Source of the DNA: Ascarosepion bandense
Taxonomy: Eukaryota; Mollusca; Cephalopoda; Sepiida; Sepiidae
Reading direction: 5' to 3'
DNA: 64,000 nt
Assembly (NCBI GenBank): GCA_037127315.1
Contig: JBBBDQ010001918.1
Coordinates: 1,871,001 to 1,935,000 of the forward strand
Shown in pieces: positions 1 through 10,930 of this stretch. The notes under the pieces were generated by a model. That model was not told where the DNA came from. It did not search any database and saw only the letters and a program-made list of their open reading frames with translations. Both the position numbers and the translations under genes were made by a program. The stretch's first letter is position 1. Each line of letters begins with the position of its first letter.

Positions 1-46
1 GAGTGATTTGTTTTCTAATTTGAAAATAATAGGGGATCAATTCTAT

Positions 47-337
47 CAGTCAGTTAAGTGCCATACGTGATACATGCTTGGGCAATCATGTCTCGAAAGA
101 GACATGACTGACTGGGCAGAAGATTATCTCACAGTAGGTTGCCATTGCTTTCTGCAGTAGACTGGTTGCCGACCAAGGCTATAGAACCCAATCTGTCCTG
201 TTATTTAACCCATAACTGAAAGGAATAGACAGATTAATACCTTTGCCAAGTGAATGCAATGAATTCAGCTGGAATTCGAACTCGGCTCCCTGATTTCTCG
301 TTCTGAGCTGATATCCAATGCACCACAATGCACATCC
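47..337 (-). mobile_element. SINE-1 copy, full monomer with TSD
   Basis: This is a tRNA-derived SINE read on the minus strand. Its head carries a pol III A-box-like TGGTGCATTGG and a B-box-like GAGTTCGAATTCC. The central core (GGTATTAATC, GGGTTAAATAAC) follows, and the 3' end has the CATGTCTC/GAGACATG hairpin and a CTGACTGA tail. An 11 bp direct repeat, ATCAATTCTAT, lies at 36-46 and 338-348, so this is one retrotransposition event. No protein is encoded; mobilisation would depend on a partner LINE. Confidence 0.85.
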
Positions 338-348
338 ATCAATTCTAT

Positions 349-1870
349 ACTATGAGCAATATGTCATGGGTGTAAGTGGGTTGAACAGCAATACTGAGAA
401 AACATTGCTCAAGTCTCCTTGGTACTTTCCTTTTTATAAAGCTTGAACTTAATATTGAAACTTTCCTATCAAAATGTTTAACAAGTATTTAGGAGTGGAT
501 TAATCTGTTTTCTCTTGATTCCTATGGCAACAATAGTTTCAGTTTATGAACATTTCAGATCACAAAATGGCCTTTAAGAACAGATTAAATTTGTGAATAG
601 AGGTTTTATTGTATATATCTAAAAAAAAAACTAAAAAAAAACATACCTTTACTCAAAGTATAAAATTATGTTCAAAATATATTCACTTGAATCCATAAAT
701 TTGCATTCAAAATATTTACATTTACACAATAAGTAACCCATGACATGACACTAAACAAATCAAGAATATATTTCAGTTTTACACAAGCCCCCCCCCACCC
801 CACCCCCCACCCCGACAAAAAAAAAGAACCAAATCAATCAACATTATAACGAAGAATATATTTCACAGAAAGAAAAAATATTTTGACTTGTATATTTCTG
901 AGGGACAACGCTTTTATGGCAAGCAGTCTTTGTAATTAGAGTGCTCAATATCATGAGACAACATTAATAGCAACAATTAAATTAGATATTTTATTTGTTG
1001 CTACATTGATGTTTATATATACTTGTTTAAATTTTGCCTTCACTTGATGTCAGGTATCTTATATTTATATAATTATTTATGAATATTAATTGTCAATTAT
1101 TATTATTATTATTATTATTCATTACTTATGAAAAGACTTGTCACTTGTATGCAACATTAGCTGACAAAACATTCTTTTTTGCTTCTTGTTTTACTATCAA
1201 AAAACAGAATGATGCTGTAATTAGAAGTTAATAATTGTGGAGTTATCTCCCTTGGAAGGAGATTTTATTTATTTTTTCTATCAAATTATACCTAATACAT
1301 TTTAACACGTGAAAATTTCATGGTTTTCCTATTTGAAATTTCTGATGACTAATTCCTAAGTTAATGACTGAAAAATCTCATGTCATATTAACAATAAAAT
1401 ATCCATAGAAATTCTATGGCATTGTTAAATATTTGAGCTTAAAGATTTTAACAAAATATTGCAATAGCAATCATAAGCATGAATGCTGGTATTTATTTTT
1501 TAAGTAGTAAGAAGGTACAAATAAAAATATGTGAAATTGAAAACTTTCATTTCATTGAAACAGCCATGAAACCTTTTCATCTTCCCTTTCTTTCATTTTT
1601 TGACTGAAATCAAGTTGTTTAAATTTTGTCTTCACTTGAGATGTTAACTTTTATCTATCTTTTTTGTACTGAAACCAAGTAGTGCCTATGTCTTTTGTCT
1701 TTCCACATGAACTAAATGAAATAGTCCATTATTTATGGGGTATTAGTAAGAGATATTAAACATTTTTTCTTCCTTTCTTATTTGCCCTGAAACTAAGTAG
1801 TGTCTATGATGTCTTTACTTTTTCCATGTGCTCAAAATAGAACCGTGCATTATTCATGAGGTATTGGTTG
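349..1870. other. AT-rich stretch without recognised gene
   Basis: No convincing ORF, splice-bounded exon or RNA gene was seen. The stretch holds poly(A) runs near 620-645, a C-rich tract (788-813) and a short (TTA)n near 1098-1119. It is probably intronic or intergenic DNA with very old repeat remnants. Confidence 0.5.
788..813 (-). repeat. C-rich tract, G-quadruplex motif on minus strand
   Basis: Four runs of C (9, 4, 6 and 4 bases) are separated by single A residues. The minus strand therefore has four G-runs with one-base loops, the arrangement expected to give a very stable parallel G-quadruplex. It stands out in an otherwise AT-rich flank. No gene is adjacent, so a regulatory role is not supported. 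Confidence 0.7.
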
Positions 1871-1879
1871 GTTGATTTA

Positions 1880-2445
1880 TTTAACCAGCATATCAACCTT
1901 CAATAAGTCATTTAATGCTGAAAATCGTTTTGATTTGTTTTATTTAGTTTATTTGTTTCTTGTTTTTGTTTGTTTATATTTAACATTTTTCATTCAATAC
2001 AGTTTTGTTGCTAACATTTTTCATTCAATACAGTTTTGTTGCTAACATTTTTTCATTCAATACAGTTTTGTTGCTAACATTTTTCATTCAATACAGTTTT
2101 GTTGCTAACATTTTTCATTCAATACAGTTTTGTTGCTAACATTTTTCATTCAATACAGTTTTGTTGCTAACATTTTTCATTCAATACAGTTTTGTTGCTA
2201 ACGTTTTTTCATTCACAAAAGTTTTGTTGGTAAGATTTTTCATTCACAAAAGTTTTGTTGATAAATACTTTCATAGCATTTTGATACCGATTTGGAGTCA
2301 ACTATTTGCCCATAGCTGAGACCCTAACAGGTGCTACCACTCCGGGTCAGGGTGAACCTGGGAACAACAGCAATTAAGAGGTGGTTCCATGCTCCTCACA
2401 ACCTTACAATTAGAGGCATTTACTGTCATACCCAGGACCTGAGGT
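1880..2445 (-). mobile_element. REP-P element containing a minisatellite
   Basis: The left end matches the 3' tail shared with SINE-2 and REP-P (GCATATCAACC, then TCATTTAATGC). The right part (about 2300-2440) matches the REP-P body (GCTACCACTCCGGGTCAGGG, then AATTAAGAGGTGGTTCCATG). In between, at 1988-2265, sits a tandem array. Sense orientation is taken as minus by comparison with the copy at 41340-41862, which carries the SINE core upstream. Short ORFs through it are incidental. Confidence 0.6.
1988..2265. repeat. 31 bp minisatellite, about 9 units
   Basis: The unit is roughly CTAACATTTTTCATTCAATA plus CAGTTTTGTTG. The first six to seven copies are nearly identical, and the last two are diverged (CACAAAAG replaces CAATACAG). 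The array replaces the degenerate, weakly repetitive segment found at the same place in other REP-P copies, so it looks like an internal expansion of the transposon. Confidence 0.85.
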
Positions 2446-3170
2446 ATTGGAAGGATGTGCAAACTAACAAAAGGGAGAAATTACTTTATTCTCCATGTTT
2501 CCACATGCTGCATGTGTTCTGCATATGTTCATGTGTGTGCATGTGCTAACAAAAACAACCCTATGATGTGCCGCTTTTCCTGTGTTATGATAACTAATAC
2601 ATAAGTCAATAGAAAGTAAATTATATAATGTTGATGTCAAGCTAGAATAGATATTTCCATATCTCTAAGTTTACTGTTAAAGTGAGAGATTGTAAAACAT
2701 TAGTAAAGTCTAATCCAATCAACATTTACCTTGTATATGATTTCTAAGTAATGGAACGACAAATGGTACCGATTAATGAGTCGGTGGCAATGACCTACTT
2801 TATGAGACACAGTGCCGACCTAATGTCGGCAATGGCTTATCTCTAAATATTCACCTTTAAAGTATTTAAGACCAATCAAGATAATCCAGATTAGATTATC
2901 AAGTAATAAGCATGAAAAGAGATAATCTACTGGCAGAGTTTTTTTTCTCTTTTTTTTTTGTTTAAAAATCATTTCCCCTCAAACAAGGTATTAGAGCCAC
3001 TAAGCTGTATGAGTTGTGAGTTCAATACCAAGCTACAGCAGTGGGAAACAAGTAACTTGCAAGGTTAGAGGGAGATAACTCATGACTTCCAATTGAGGCT
3101 TTACACAAGGAATGAGAATGACATACCCCCAATGATTGTAATAAAGGGCTTGGTTCCAAATTCCTACCAC

Positions 3171-3203
3171 CTGAAGAAGGCCAGAGCATACAACAGCCAA
3201 AAC
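3171..3203 (+). other. Decayed hammerhead-core-like motif
   Basis: CTGAAGA is followed by AGGC, a loop and GCC, then AAAAC where a functional core needs GAAAC. The surrounding ~110 bp (3140-3250) resembles 24490-24590, so both are copies of one repeat family. It fits a decayed Penelope-like fragment; catalytic activity is not expected. Confidence 0.35.
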
Positions 3204-3284
3204 ATTGTACAAATGGCAACAAAGATGAGGACTACAGTCCAGATGATGATTGATGTATTTAAGTATTTTGAGAATCATTAACAG

Positions 3285-3400
3285 GAGAGCAAGAAGAGAG
3301 TTCCATAAGCAAGAAGTGTGAGGCAGGGAGAAACCTTCAGCATAGAACTTACAGTTGCATCTAGCAATTTAAATGCCAAAGTGATAAAACCTAACTATTA
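3285..3400 (-). mobile_element. LINE-B C-terminal/3' fragment
   Basis: The segment resembles the reverse complement of the LINE-B C-terminal region at 58860-59030: a GAGTTCCA block, then an AAGTGTGAGG block, then the ATAGAACTTACAGTTGCATC block also seen at 36890-36950 and 42650-42690. It is strongly decayed. Confidence 0.5.
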
Positions 3401-3401
3401 A

Positions 3402-3680
3402 TCTAGTCAGTCAGTTAAGTGCCATATGTGATACATGCTTGGGCGATCATGTCTCTTTCAATCCATGACAGACTAGGCAGAAGAATTTCCCGCAGAAGGT
3501 TTCCATTTCTTTCTGCAGTAGACTGGTTGCCAACCAAATCTACAGAACCTAATCTGTCCTGCTATTCAACCCATAGCTGGAGAGAGAAAAGCTGGATTAA
3601 TACCTTTCCCAAAGGTATTTGTGTGTAAGTGAGTGCAACAAATTGAATTTGAATTTGGTTTTTTGATTTCTCATTCTGTT
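3402..3680 (-). mobile_element. SINE-1 copy, head truncated
   Basis: The tail, hairpin and core of SINE-1 are recognisable (GTCAGTTAAGTGCC, GACTGGTTGCC, TTAATACCTTTCCC). The tRNA-like head stops around TTGATTTCTCATTCTG and runs directly into a REP-P tail at about 3681. The copy is diverged from consensus. Confidence 0.75.
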
Positions 3681-4265
3681 TTTGAGTTTTATTTAATGGC
3701 ATATCAACACCTCTGTGGGTTATTTAATGCGAAAAAGGTAGGTTTTTAAGGTATTTTCTTTTAAATATTCAGTTATATTGAGAAGGTTGGTTTAGTCAGA
3801 TTTTGATGAAAAAATTTATTTTTATTATTTTAGAAAATGAAGATGTCTTCTAGTTTTGTATTCAAAAATGTATTGCTGGTAATAATTTTTTTCCTTCAAA
3901 AATCTGTTATGGTAATAATTTTTCCTTTCAATAATATATTGTTGGTAATATTTTTCCTTCAAAAATTTATATTTTTCTATAAAGGTCTATTTTTATGTAT
4001 ATATTTCTATAATACATTACCATAAAAGTCTATTTTTATAATTTCATAATGTTTTGACCCCAGTTTGGGGGTTTACTATTTATTTGCCTATCGATGAGAC
4101 CCTAACAGGTGCTACCACTCCAGGTCAGGACGAACCTGGGAACAACAGCAATTAAGACAATTAAGAGGTGGTTCCATGCTCCTCACAACCTCCTAATCAG
4201 AGGCCTTGCTGCCAGATGCAGTTTACTATCATACCCAGGACTCTCATTCTGGGCTGATATCCAAT
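3681..4265 (-). mobile_element. REP-P element
   Basis: It begins (plus strand) with the tail motif GGCATATCAACACC and GGTTATTTAATGC. A T-rich body follows with about five degenerate repeats of a ~30 bp unit (AAAATGTATTGCTGGTAATA and similar). It ends with the conserved block GCTACCACTCCAGGTCAGGA, AATTAAGAGGTGGTTCCATG and CATACCCAGGAC. The copies at 8735-9262 and 41340-41862 (opposite orientation) have the same order of blocks. It is a non-autonomous element without coding capacity. Confidence 0.7.
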
Positions 4266-4274
4266 CTTGTACTG

Positions 4275-4700
4275 TGCTTAAATTCATGAATTCAGTTGGT
4301 GGCATATCAGCATTTCTATAGGTTGTTTAATACCGAAATCTAAATATTTTTGTGTAATTCTATGCTTTTAGAGTAAAAGTATATTTTTTAAATATATATT
4401 TTGTAAATCATGAAATGTATTCTTGGTAATTTTAGTATAAAAGTGGATTTTTATATTTTTTTAGTGTTACATTGATTGTTATTTTGCTATAAGATTGTAT
4501 TGTCGGTCATCTTATTATAAAAATGTACTGTTGATTTTTGTTTGAAGATTCTCTATTTGCCCATAACTGGGACCTCAATATGTGCTACTACCCTAGATCA
4601 GGGTGGGCCTGGGAATAATAGCAATTAAGAAGGGGTTCCATGTTACCTTAAAACCTTCAATCTCATGATCAGAGCCCCTGCTGTTGGATATTAAATTGTC
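4275..4700 (-). mobile_element. Diverged REP-P copy
   Basis: The tail motif (GGCATATCAGC, GGTTGTTTAATACC) is followed by a T-rich body, then a degraded body block (CATAACTGGGACC, TGCTACTACCCTAGATCAGG, GCAATTAAGAAGGGGTTCCA). The same modules appear in the same order as at 3681-4265, but with many substitutions, so this is an older insertion. Confidence 0.6.
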
Positions 4701-6165
4701 ATACTAAGGATGAAATTTATGAAGGTGTGTGCGTGTGTGGGTTGGGGGGGGGGAGACAACAAAAATAAGCTGATCAAAAGAATTACAATTAAAATATAAG
4801 CCACAGAAAATCTATTTGTGTAATTGATGTTGAGATACCAGATCAGCACCAATAACATTGCAGGAAAAAAAGTAAATCAAAAATGGGAATGGAGTTTTAA
4901 AATATACAAGTGCATTCTGTACATGTTGTTGATATCTGTTATATCACTGAAATGGATACGATACACAGAGAAAGTGTGCTGTGATATTATTCAGCACAAT
5001 ATCTGGTGCTAAACAGATATTCACAGAACAGTGCAATAGTTACAATAATGGACAAGACAGAACTTATGTCACAGAGAGGAGGGTGTTTAGATCGTGATAG
5101 TTGCTGAAGTAATCAGTCTAAATATTACTCGAATGACACTCAAATATTACTCCTTGAATGCTACTATTCTTTACTTAAATAGACCATTTTAGGCCATGGG
5201 CCATTGAGAGTGCTGCAGGGGTGTCAACCATTCTACAACCATTCTTCAATAATTATCCATGAATGAGAATACATGACGGAAATGATTTCTGTGAAAGAGT
5301 GTCAGTTGAATTAATGCATATATTATGAAAACGAAACAAGCTTCATTCTTTACACCTACCAATTCAGACTTTTAATACTAGTGCCATGCCACTTCCACAG
5401 AATCAAATCATTCTCATTTCCTCTGTATTCTAATTGTAAGAGGATGTCCTACTAAGATTTTCCCTTCAGAACATCTACTTTGTGGAACAAACTTCTCAAA
5501 AAATTACATATTTCACATCAAGATTTAATTCCTACCTATCCTCCTTATCCTCACAATCTTTACTTCCTTTCTTTTATTCATATCACACACCTTATTTATC
5601 GTAATGGGTCTACTGCATTCATTTTCAGGTAAATGCTTTTGGAAAAGGTATGAATCCATCTACACCCTCCAGCTATAGGTTAAATAGTAGGACTTTTATC
5701 TGAAGTAATCATAGTTAATGCACAAAAAAAAAAAAATGTTAATGCAATATTCACTCGCAATAGAAGAGATTATGCTTGCAACGCAAAATATGTTTAAGCT
5801 TGTCATAACCCAGAAAGAGTTGATAAAGCATAAAAAAATAATCAATCAACATTTTAACAAAGAATGTGTTTCAAAGAAAAAATAGGTTCACTAGTATGAT
5901 TCTGGAGGATAATAGTATTAAGGCAAGCAGTCTTTGTAATTAGAGTGCTAAATAAAATGTGACAGTATTAATAGCAACGATTATATTGAATATTTAATTT
6001 TAATTGCTGCTATAGTGATGTTATACTTGTTTAAATATTGCCTTCACTTGATATTAAGTGTCTTCTTATATCTACATAAATATTTTGATACCTTGAGTGG
6101 TTCTCGAGGCTTGTATTGGGTAAACTTTAGTATTAAAAAGAAAACAACTATGATATGCATAATAT
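4701..6165. other. Mostly unannotated, with a decayed LINE trace
   Basis: No supported gene was seen. At about 5385-5560 a decayed segment resembles a LINE C-terminus, with a TGTGGAACAAACTTCTC block comparable to the RLWNSLP region of LINE-B. At 5630-5700 a fragment of the SINE core (GGTATGAATCCATC, GGTTAAATAGTAGG) is recognisable. Confidence 0.4.
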
Positions 6166-6750
6166 AAATGTATTACTAATGGTTCTTCCAATAGAAATGG
6201 ATTACTAATGGTTCTTCCAATAGAAATGGATTACTAATGGTTCTTCCAATAGAAATGGATTACTAATGGTTCTTCCAATAGAAATGGATTACTAATGGTT
6301 CTTCCAATAGAAATGGATTACTAATGGTTCTTCCAATAGAAATGGATTACTAATGGTTCTTCCAATAGAAATGGATTACTAATGGTTCTTCCAATAGAAA
6401 TGGATTACTAATGGTTCTTACAATAGAAATGGATTACTAATGGTTCTTACAATAGAAATGGATTACTAATGGTTCTTCCAATAGAAATGGATTACTAATG
6501 GTTCTTACAATAGAAATGGATTACTAATGGTTCTTACAATAGAAATGGATTACTAATGGTTCTTACAATAGAAATGGATTACTAATGGTTCTTACAATAG
6601 AAATGGATTACTAATGGTTCTTCCAATAGAAATGGATTACTAATGGTTCTTACAATAGAAATGGATTACTAATGGTTCTTACAATAGAAATGGATTACTA
6701 ATGGTTCTTACAATAGAAATGGATTACTAATGGTTCTTACAATAGAAATG
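6166..6750. repeat. 29 bp minisatellite, 20 units with higher-order order
   Basis: The unit is GGTTCTTCCAATAGAAATGG plus ATTACTAAT, starting at 6181 and stepping by exactly 29 bp up to 6732. A single variable site (TTCTTC versus TTCTTA) gives the order C eight times, A, A, then C A A A A twice. The unit resembles the AAATGTATTGCTGGTAATA motif of the REP-P/SINE-2 tail. That suggests it arose by expansion inside such an element. Confidence 0.95.
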
Positions 6751-6904
6751 CATTTAATTGATTGTTTAATTGATTTGTTTTTTTTTGTTTTTTTTTTACA
6801 GTTTATCAACCCTTTGTGGTTATTTAAAGCTGAAATATATTTTGTTTGGAAGAATAAGTCTTAAATATTGCATTAATAATTTTGTTAAGATAATGATTTT
6901 TTTC

Positions 6905-7445
6905 GAGATAAGTTCTATTTAACCCATAGATGTGGGAAGAAGAGATAGATTCATATCTCTACCACGTTGATTTGCATGGGAATGTAAGGAACTCAACTGG
7001 AATTCGAACTCAGCTCCCCGATTTCTGATTCAGTGCAATGAATATAATGTTATTAAAAAATTATCAGTTCAGACTTTATTCAAGATTTATTTATCAAAGC
7101 CTATCTATATTTGACGAGAGCAAATTTTGTACTGAAAACTAACAATTTTGATTGATTAATTGATTTGTATTTTATGATTTATCAACCCTTTATGGGTTGT
7201 TTCAAGACAAAACATATTTTAGATTATAAGAATAATCCTTATGTTTTTTACAAATGAATATTGCCTTAACAATTTTTTGGTGAAGAACAATGTTTTTCCA
7301 GGTACAAGTGCTACTATTTAACCCATATCTGAAGGTAGGATATGGATTCGTATTATTTCCAAGGGTATTTGTATGTAAGTGTAATGAACCTGCCTGGAAT
7401 TTGAACTCATCTCTCTGATTTATCATTCCCAGGTGCTATCCATTT
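6905..7445 (-). mobile_element. Two decayed SINE core/head fragments
   Basis: At 6905-7030 and 7300-7440 the SINE core (TATTTAACCCATA, ATTCGTATTATTTCC) and part of the tRNA-like head (GGAATTCGAACTCAGCTCCC) are visible. The intervening 7150-7200 repeats the tail motif TTTATCAACCC and GGGTTG. Both are old and incomplete. Confidence 0.55.
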
Positions 7446-7611
7446 CAACACATGCATATCCGAGACATGCTTTTAAAATGAGGATGAAAAGTTTTAGCAA
7501 TGATTTTACTACAGAAATGCATTTCATAAAAAGAAAAAATATCCCTAATCAAGATTGAATGCAAATATTATAAGAAGAAATATTATATGCATAATATAAA
7601 TGCAATACTAA

Positions 7612-7795
7612 TTTTTTTTTTTTTAATCATATCACCCCAAGCAAGGCGGTAATGCCACTGATGTGCAGGGGGCTACATAAGAGTGAGAAGATTAGAAAAG
7701 AGAAAAACCGGAAACCACATCCTAAACAGGAAATAAGGGATGAGCCTCTTCACCTGTTCAATAGACGTGGGTGGAGTGTGAACCGGGCGATTTGT
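7612..7795 (-). mobile_element. SINE-3 / LINE-B 3'-end repeat
   Basis: Plus-strand order is poly(T), ATCATATCACCCCAAGCAAG, GCAGGGGGCTACATAAGAG, CCTCTTCACCTGTTCAATAG, GTGAACCGGGCGAT. Read on the minus strand it ends in GGGGTGATATGATT plus poly(A). The same ending closes the LINE-B copy at 58780-59250. The reading frame through it is incidental. Confidence 0.8.
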
Positions 7796-7982
7796 TTTTT
7801 TAATAAAATCACTCCGAACAAGGCAATAATGCCACTAAGATGCAATGAACTACTGGGAGTGAAAGAAAATTAAAAACTTTTTCAAAAGTATTGAAACCCA
7901 ATCTTAGACAGCAAACAATGGATAAACCTCTACTCCTGTTCAAAATGCCAGGAAGGAGTGTGAACCAAGTGATAGATGAAGA
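7796..7982 (-). mobile_element. Diverged SINE-3 copy in tandem
   Basis: The same modules recur in the same order as in the preceding copy, with substitutions: ATCACTCCGAACAAGGCAA, CCACTAAGATGCAATG, CTCCTGTTCAAAATGCC, GTGTGAACC. It abuts the preceding copy head to tail, so the pair may be nested insertions or an old dimer. Confidence 0.6.
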
Positions 7983-8054
7983 TATTTACAAATATTAAGG
8001 AAAATAAAAAAATAAATACTAAATGTCAGAGTTTAGGTGGGGATGTCAGACATA

Positions 8055-8600
8055 CAGGGTGTCCATAAAGTTTGTGTGCACTTTAAAAAAATTTATAACT
8101 TTATTTGTATTTGTGATAGAAATAATCTGTAAAAAATGTTATAAAGTTTAATGCACCTAGTTATTGAATAATTTTTTACCACAAAATTTGCAACAATTTT
8201 TAAATAAATAAACAGATAAATTAAAAGGAGTGGACCATTTTATTGGCATTCATGTTTGCCAGATTTGACGCCATTAGATTTTTTTATGGGGACATGGGAA
8301 AACAATTGTGTATGCAACTAAACTTTGTTCATTAGAAGATTTGATAGCTAAAATAACTAATGTGATTTCAGGCATTACTGTAAATCAGTTGGCAATTTTT
8401 TTCCATGAACTGCAAATTCATATTACCCTTTGTATTGCTAATGATGGAAGACATGTGGAAACTTAAATAAAATTTCAATAAAACATTAAAAAAAATATAT
8501 AGATTTACTTCTTTCTAATCCTTTATACAAATTATTTCTATTGCAAATACAAATAAAGATATAAATTTTTTTAAAGTGCACACAAACTTTATGGACACCT
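8055..8600 (+). mobile_element. Internally deleted mariner/Tc1-type transposon
   Basis: The ends are inverted repeats of about 50 bp. The left begins CAGGGTGTCCATAAAGTTTG; the right, read in reverse, begins AGGTGTCCATAAAGTTTG. A TA dinucleotide abuts both ends. The interior keeps only the C-terminal part of a transposase. First comes the motif PDLTPLDFF, then a frameshift, then an open stretch (VYATKLCSLEDLIAKI to ANDGRHVET) ending in TAA at about 8464. PD.TPLDFF is typical of the third catalytic segment in IS630-Tc1-mariner enzymes. The catalytic domain is mostly missing, so the copy is non-autonomous. Confidence 0.8.
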
Positions 8601-8604
8601 AATT

Positions 8605-8710
8605 GAAGTAAACTTTAGAAGGAACAGGTAAAATCAATCCTGAACATAAAACAAAGGATAAATCTCTACCCCTGTTCAAAATGCTGGGGAAGTGTGTGAA
8701 CCAGATGATA
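8605..8710 (-). mobile_element. Decayed SINE-3 fragment
   Basis: GTAAACTTTAGAAGGAAC, CAATCCTGAACATAAAACAA, CCCTGTTCAAAATGC and GTGTGTGAACCAGATGATAG match the middle and 5' part of older SINE-3 copies such as 17695-17885. The LINE-like 3' end is missing. Confidence 0.5.
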
Positions 8711-8734
8711 GGAAAATCTAGCGACTTGTTTTGA

Positions 8735-9262
8735 GTTTGAGTTTTAATTTACAGCATATCGACCTCTGTGGGTTATTTAATGCAAAAAAAAAGATAGGTT
8801 TTTAAGGTATTTTTTAATGTTTGGTTATTGTGAGAAGGTTGATTTAGTCAAACTTTGATAATTTTTTTTTATTTTAGAAAACTAAAGATGTCTTTTAGTT
8901 TTGTATTCAAAAATGTATTGCTGGTAATATTTGTTTCCTTCAGAAATGTATTATGGTAACAATTTTTTTCTTTCAAAAATGTGTTATGGTAATAATTTTT
9001 TACTTCAAAAATGTATATTTTTCTATAAAAGTTTATTTTGTGTATATATTTCTATAAAAGTCTATTTTTATACTTTCATAGTGTTTTGACCCTAGTTTGG
9101 GGGTTAACTATTTTCCCATAGCTGGGACCCTAACAGGTGCTACCACTCCGGGTCAGAGTGGACCTGGGAACAACAGCAATTAAAAGGTGGTTCCATACTC
9201 CTCTCAACCTCCCCATTTTAGGCCTTGCTGCCAGATGCAGTTTACAGTCATACCCAGGACAA
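8735..9262 (-). mobile_element. REP-P element
   Basis: All REP-P modules are present: tail motif CATATCGACCTCTGTGGG, degenerate internal repeats (AAAATGTATTGCTGGTAATA), CCTAGTTTGGGGGTTAAC, GCTACCACTCCGGGTCAGAG and CATACCCAGGAC. It closely parallels 3681-4265, and the two can be aligned over about 500 bp. Confidence 0.75.
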
Positions 9263-9713
9263 CTATCTACTTGTATCAAAGGAAAAATAGCAAATGAAAT
9301 TTCAGAGTTTAATTGGAGACATTAGAAGTATTGAGTTGAAGTAGACTTTAAAAGTAACCAGAAATCCATTCCTAAAGAGCAAACAAGCGATAAACTGCTA
9401 CTCAAGTTCAAAAGATCATTTAGGAAGCACCTCTACAACTATTAACGATTGATTTATTTCTATAAATGCTAATGAACAAAGAAAACTAACCTTCTCTATT
9501 AAGGAAAGGCATAAAAAGCAGTTTATTTGATTGTATAATACAATCAGGAAACAAGTTCAACAGATTAAAAAACCAGGGAATAGTGTGAACTGACAATGAT
9601 TTTACAACAGAAATGTATTGCTAACGGTTTTTACCGTATATTTGCAATTAAAATGAGATGCAAATTGATAAATAGGGATTAAGAATGGATCCATGAATGG
9701 ATTAAGAATGGAT

Positions 9714-10011
9714 CAGTTAGTTAAGTGCCATATGTGATATTTGTTTGGGCGACCATGTCTTGACTAACTGGGCAGAAGATTTTCCTGCAGTAGGTTACCA
9801 TTACTCTCTGTAGTAGACTGGTTGCCAACCAAGGATAGAGAACCTAATCTGTTCTGCTATTCAACCCATAGCTAGAGGAAGAAGCAACGGATTCATATAC
9901 CTCTCCTAAGGGTATTTGCGCGTAAGTAAATGCAATAAATTTGACTGGAATTTAAACTTGGTTCTTTGATTTCTCATTCCAAGCCAATATCCACTGCACC
10001 ACCCATGCACA
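9714..10011 (-). mobile_element. SINE-1 copy, diverged
   Basis: The tail, core and tRNA-like head are present (TTAAGTGCCATATGTGATA, TAGTAGACTGGTTGCCAACC, TATTCAACCCATAGC, CACTGCACCACCCATGCACA). The hairpin near the 3' end is damaged, with GAGACATG lost. No clear target-site duplication was found. Confidence 0.75.
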
Positions 10012-10925
10012 TGGAAGCATTACTGATATAATAAGTTTTTTATACATACAAAAAAACTTAACTTCTCCAAATAAGCAAAGGTTCAGTACCTCCAGTCCAA
10101 TACTCTAACAGCAGAGCTATTTCCTGTATTGTCATTTCCCTTTTATTCATTCTGACAGAACACAGTCAGGCAAGTACTTGAGGATTCAGTCATGTGTGAC
10201 AAATGTGAAGGATCAGCTTTTTGATTTTCACAACTCTGGAGGGGGGGGGCTTTTTCTTTTTTTTTTTTAAAATAAAGAAAAGGACCCAAGAAAACTGTAT
10301 GGTAGTGCCTTTCCACAATTCCCCTACCTATACATACTTATGTACATACATACATCTTATGTCAAGCTGGGTATTATTTATCAAGCACTGACAGAGTGCC
10401 CTCTACTAACCCTGACCCTGGAGGTCACCTGAATATTTCAATCTTGATTCATGAATTAGACTGTCAAACTAAATTTATCAGAACCAGCTGTTTGGTACCC
10501 CATCACTACTACCATCTGCCTCTAAGGCAAAAAAAAAAAGGTAGTCTTGCAAAGGAAGAAAAGAGTGATGGAGTTTTACCCTGGGTAGGGTCTAAATACC
10601 TTTCCGTTAAGGCATCCTGTTACAAATTATCCTAAGCCCCACCTGTAAACCACATAGGGAAAGCTTCTTGCAATTCTTTGGAGTTATAAATGATCATTAT
10701 CACTAATAGCCACAGCTAAGAGTTAAATAATAAAGTAGATGAGGATCTATAGCCTTGGGTGGTATGCACTCCAACAGAAGGAAAACTGCACTCCATACCA
10801 TGGAAAAAGGCAATGAGAAATCATTTCACTTGTGTTTCAAAGAATGTATGCAAATTTGCAGATAAGGCAAAGTCTGTTGAGTGTCATAATTGCCTATGTC
10901 CCAAAAAAAGATGGCATTATAAAAA
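10012..10925. other. No recognised gene; flank of a long inverted repeat
   Basis: An open frame continues from 10759 into the inverted repeat, but it has no recognisable domain and shares its sequence with a repeat arm, so it is not called a gene. The stretch 10790-10920 resembles 11540-11650 in direct orientation (ATGAGAAATCATTTCACTTG versus ACGAGAAATCACTCCATTAT). Confidence 0.4.
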
Positions 10926-10930
10926 AAGAG

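Noticed and set aside
6166..6750. CRISPR-like direct repeat array
   Set aside because: Units are contiguous without unique spacers and the genome is eukaryotic; it is a minisatellite.
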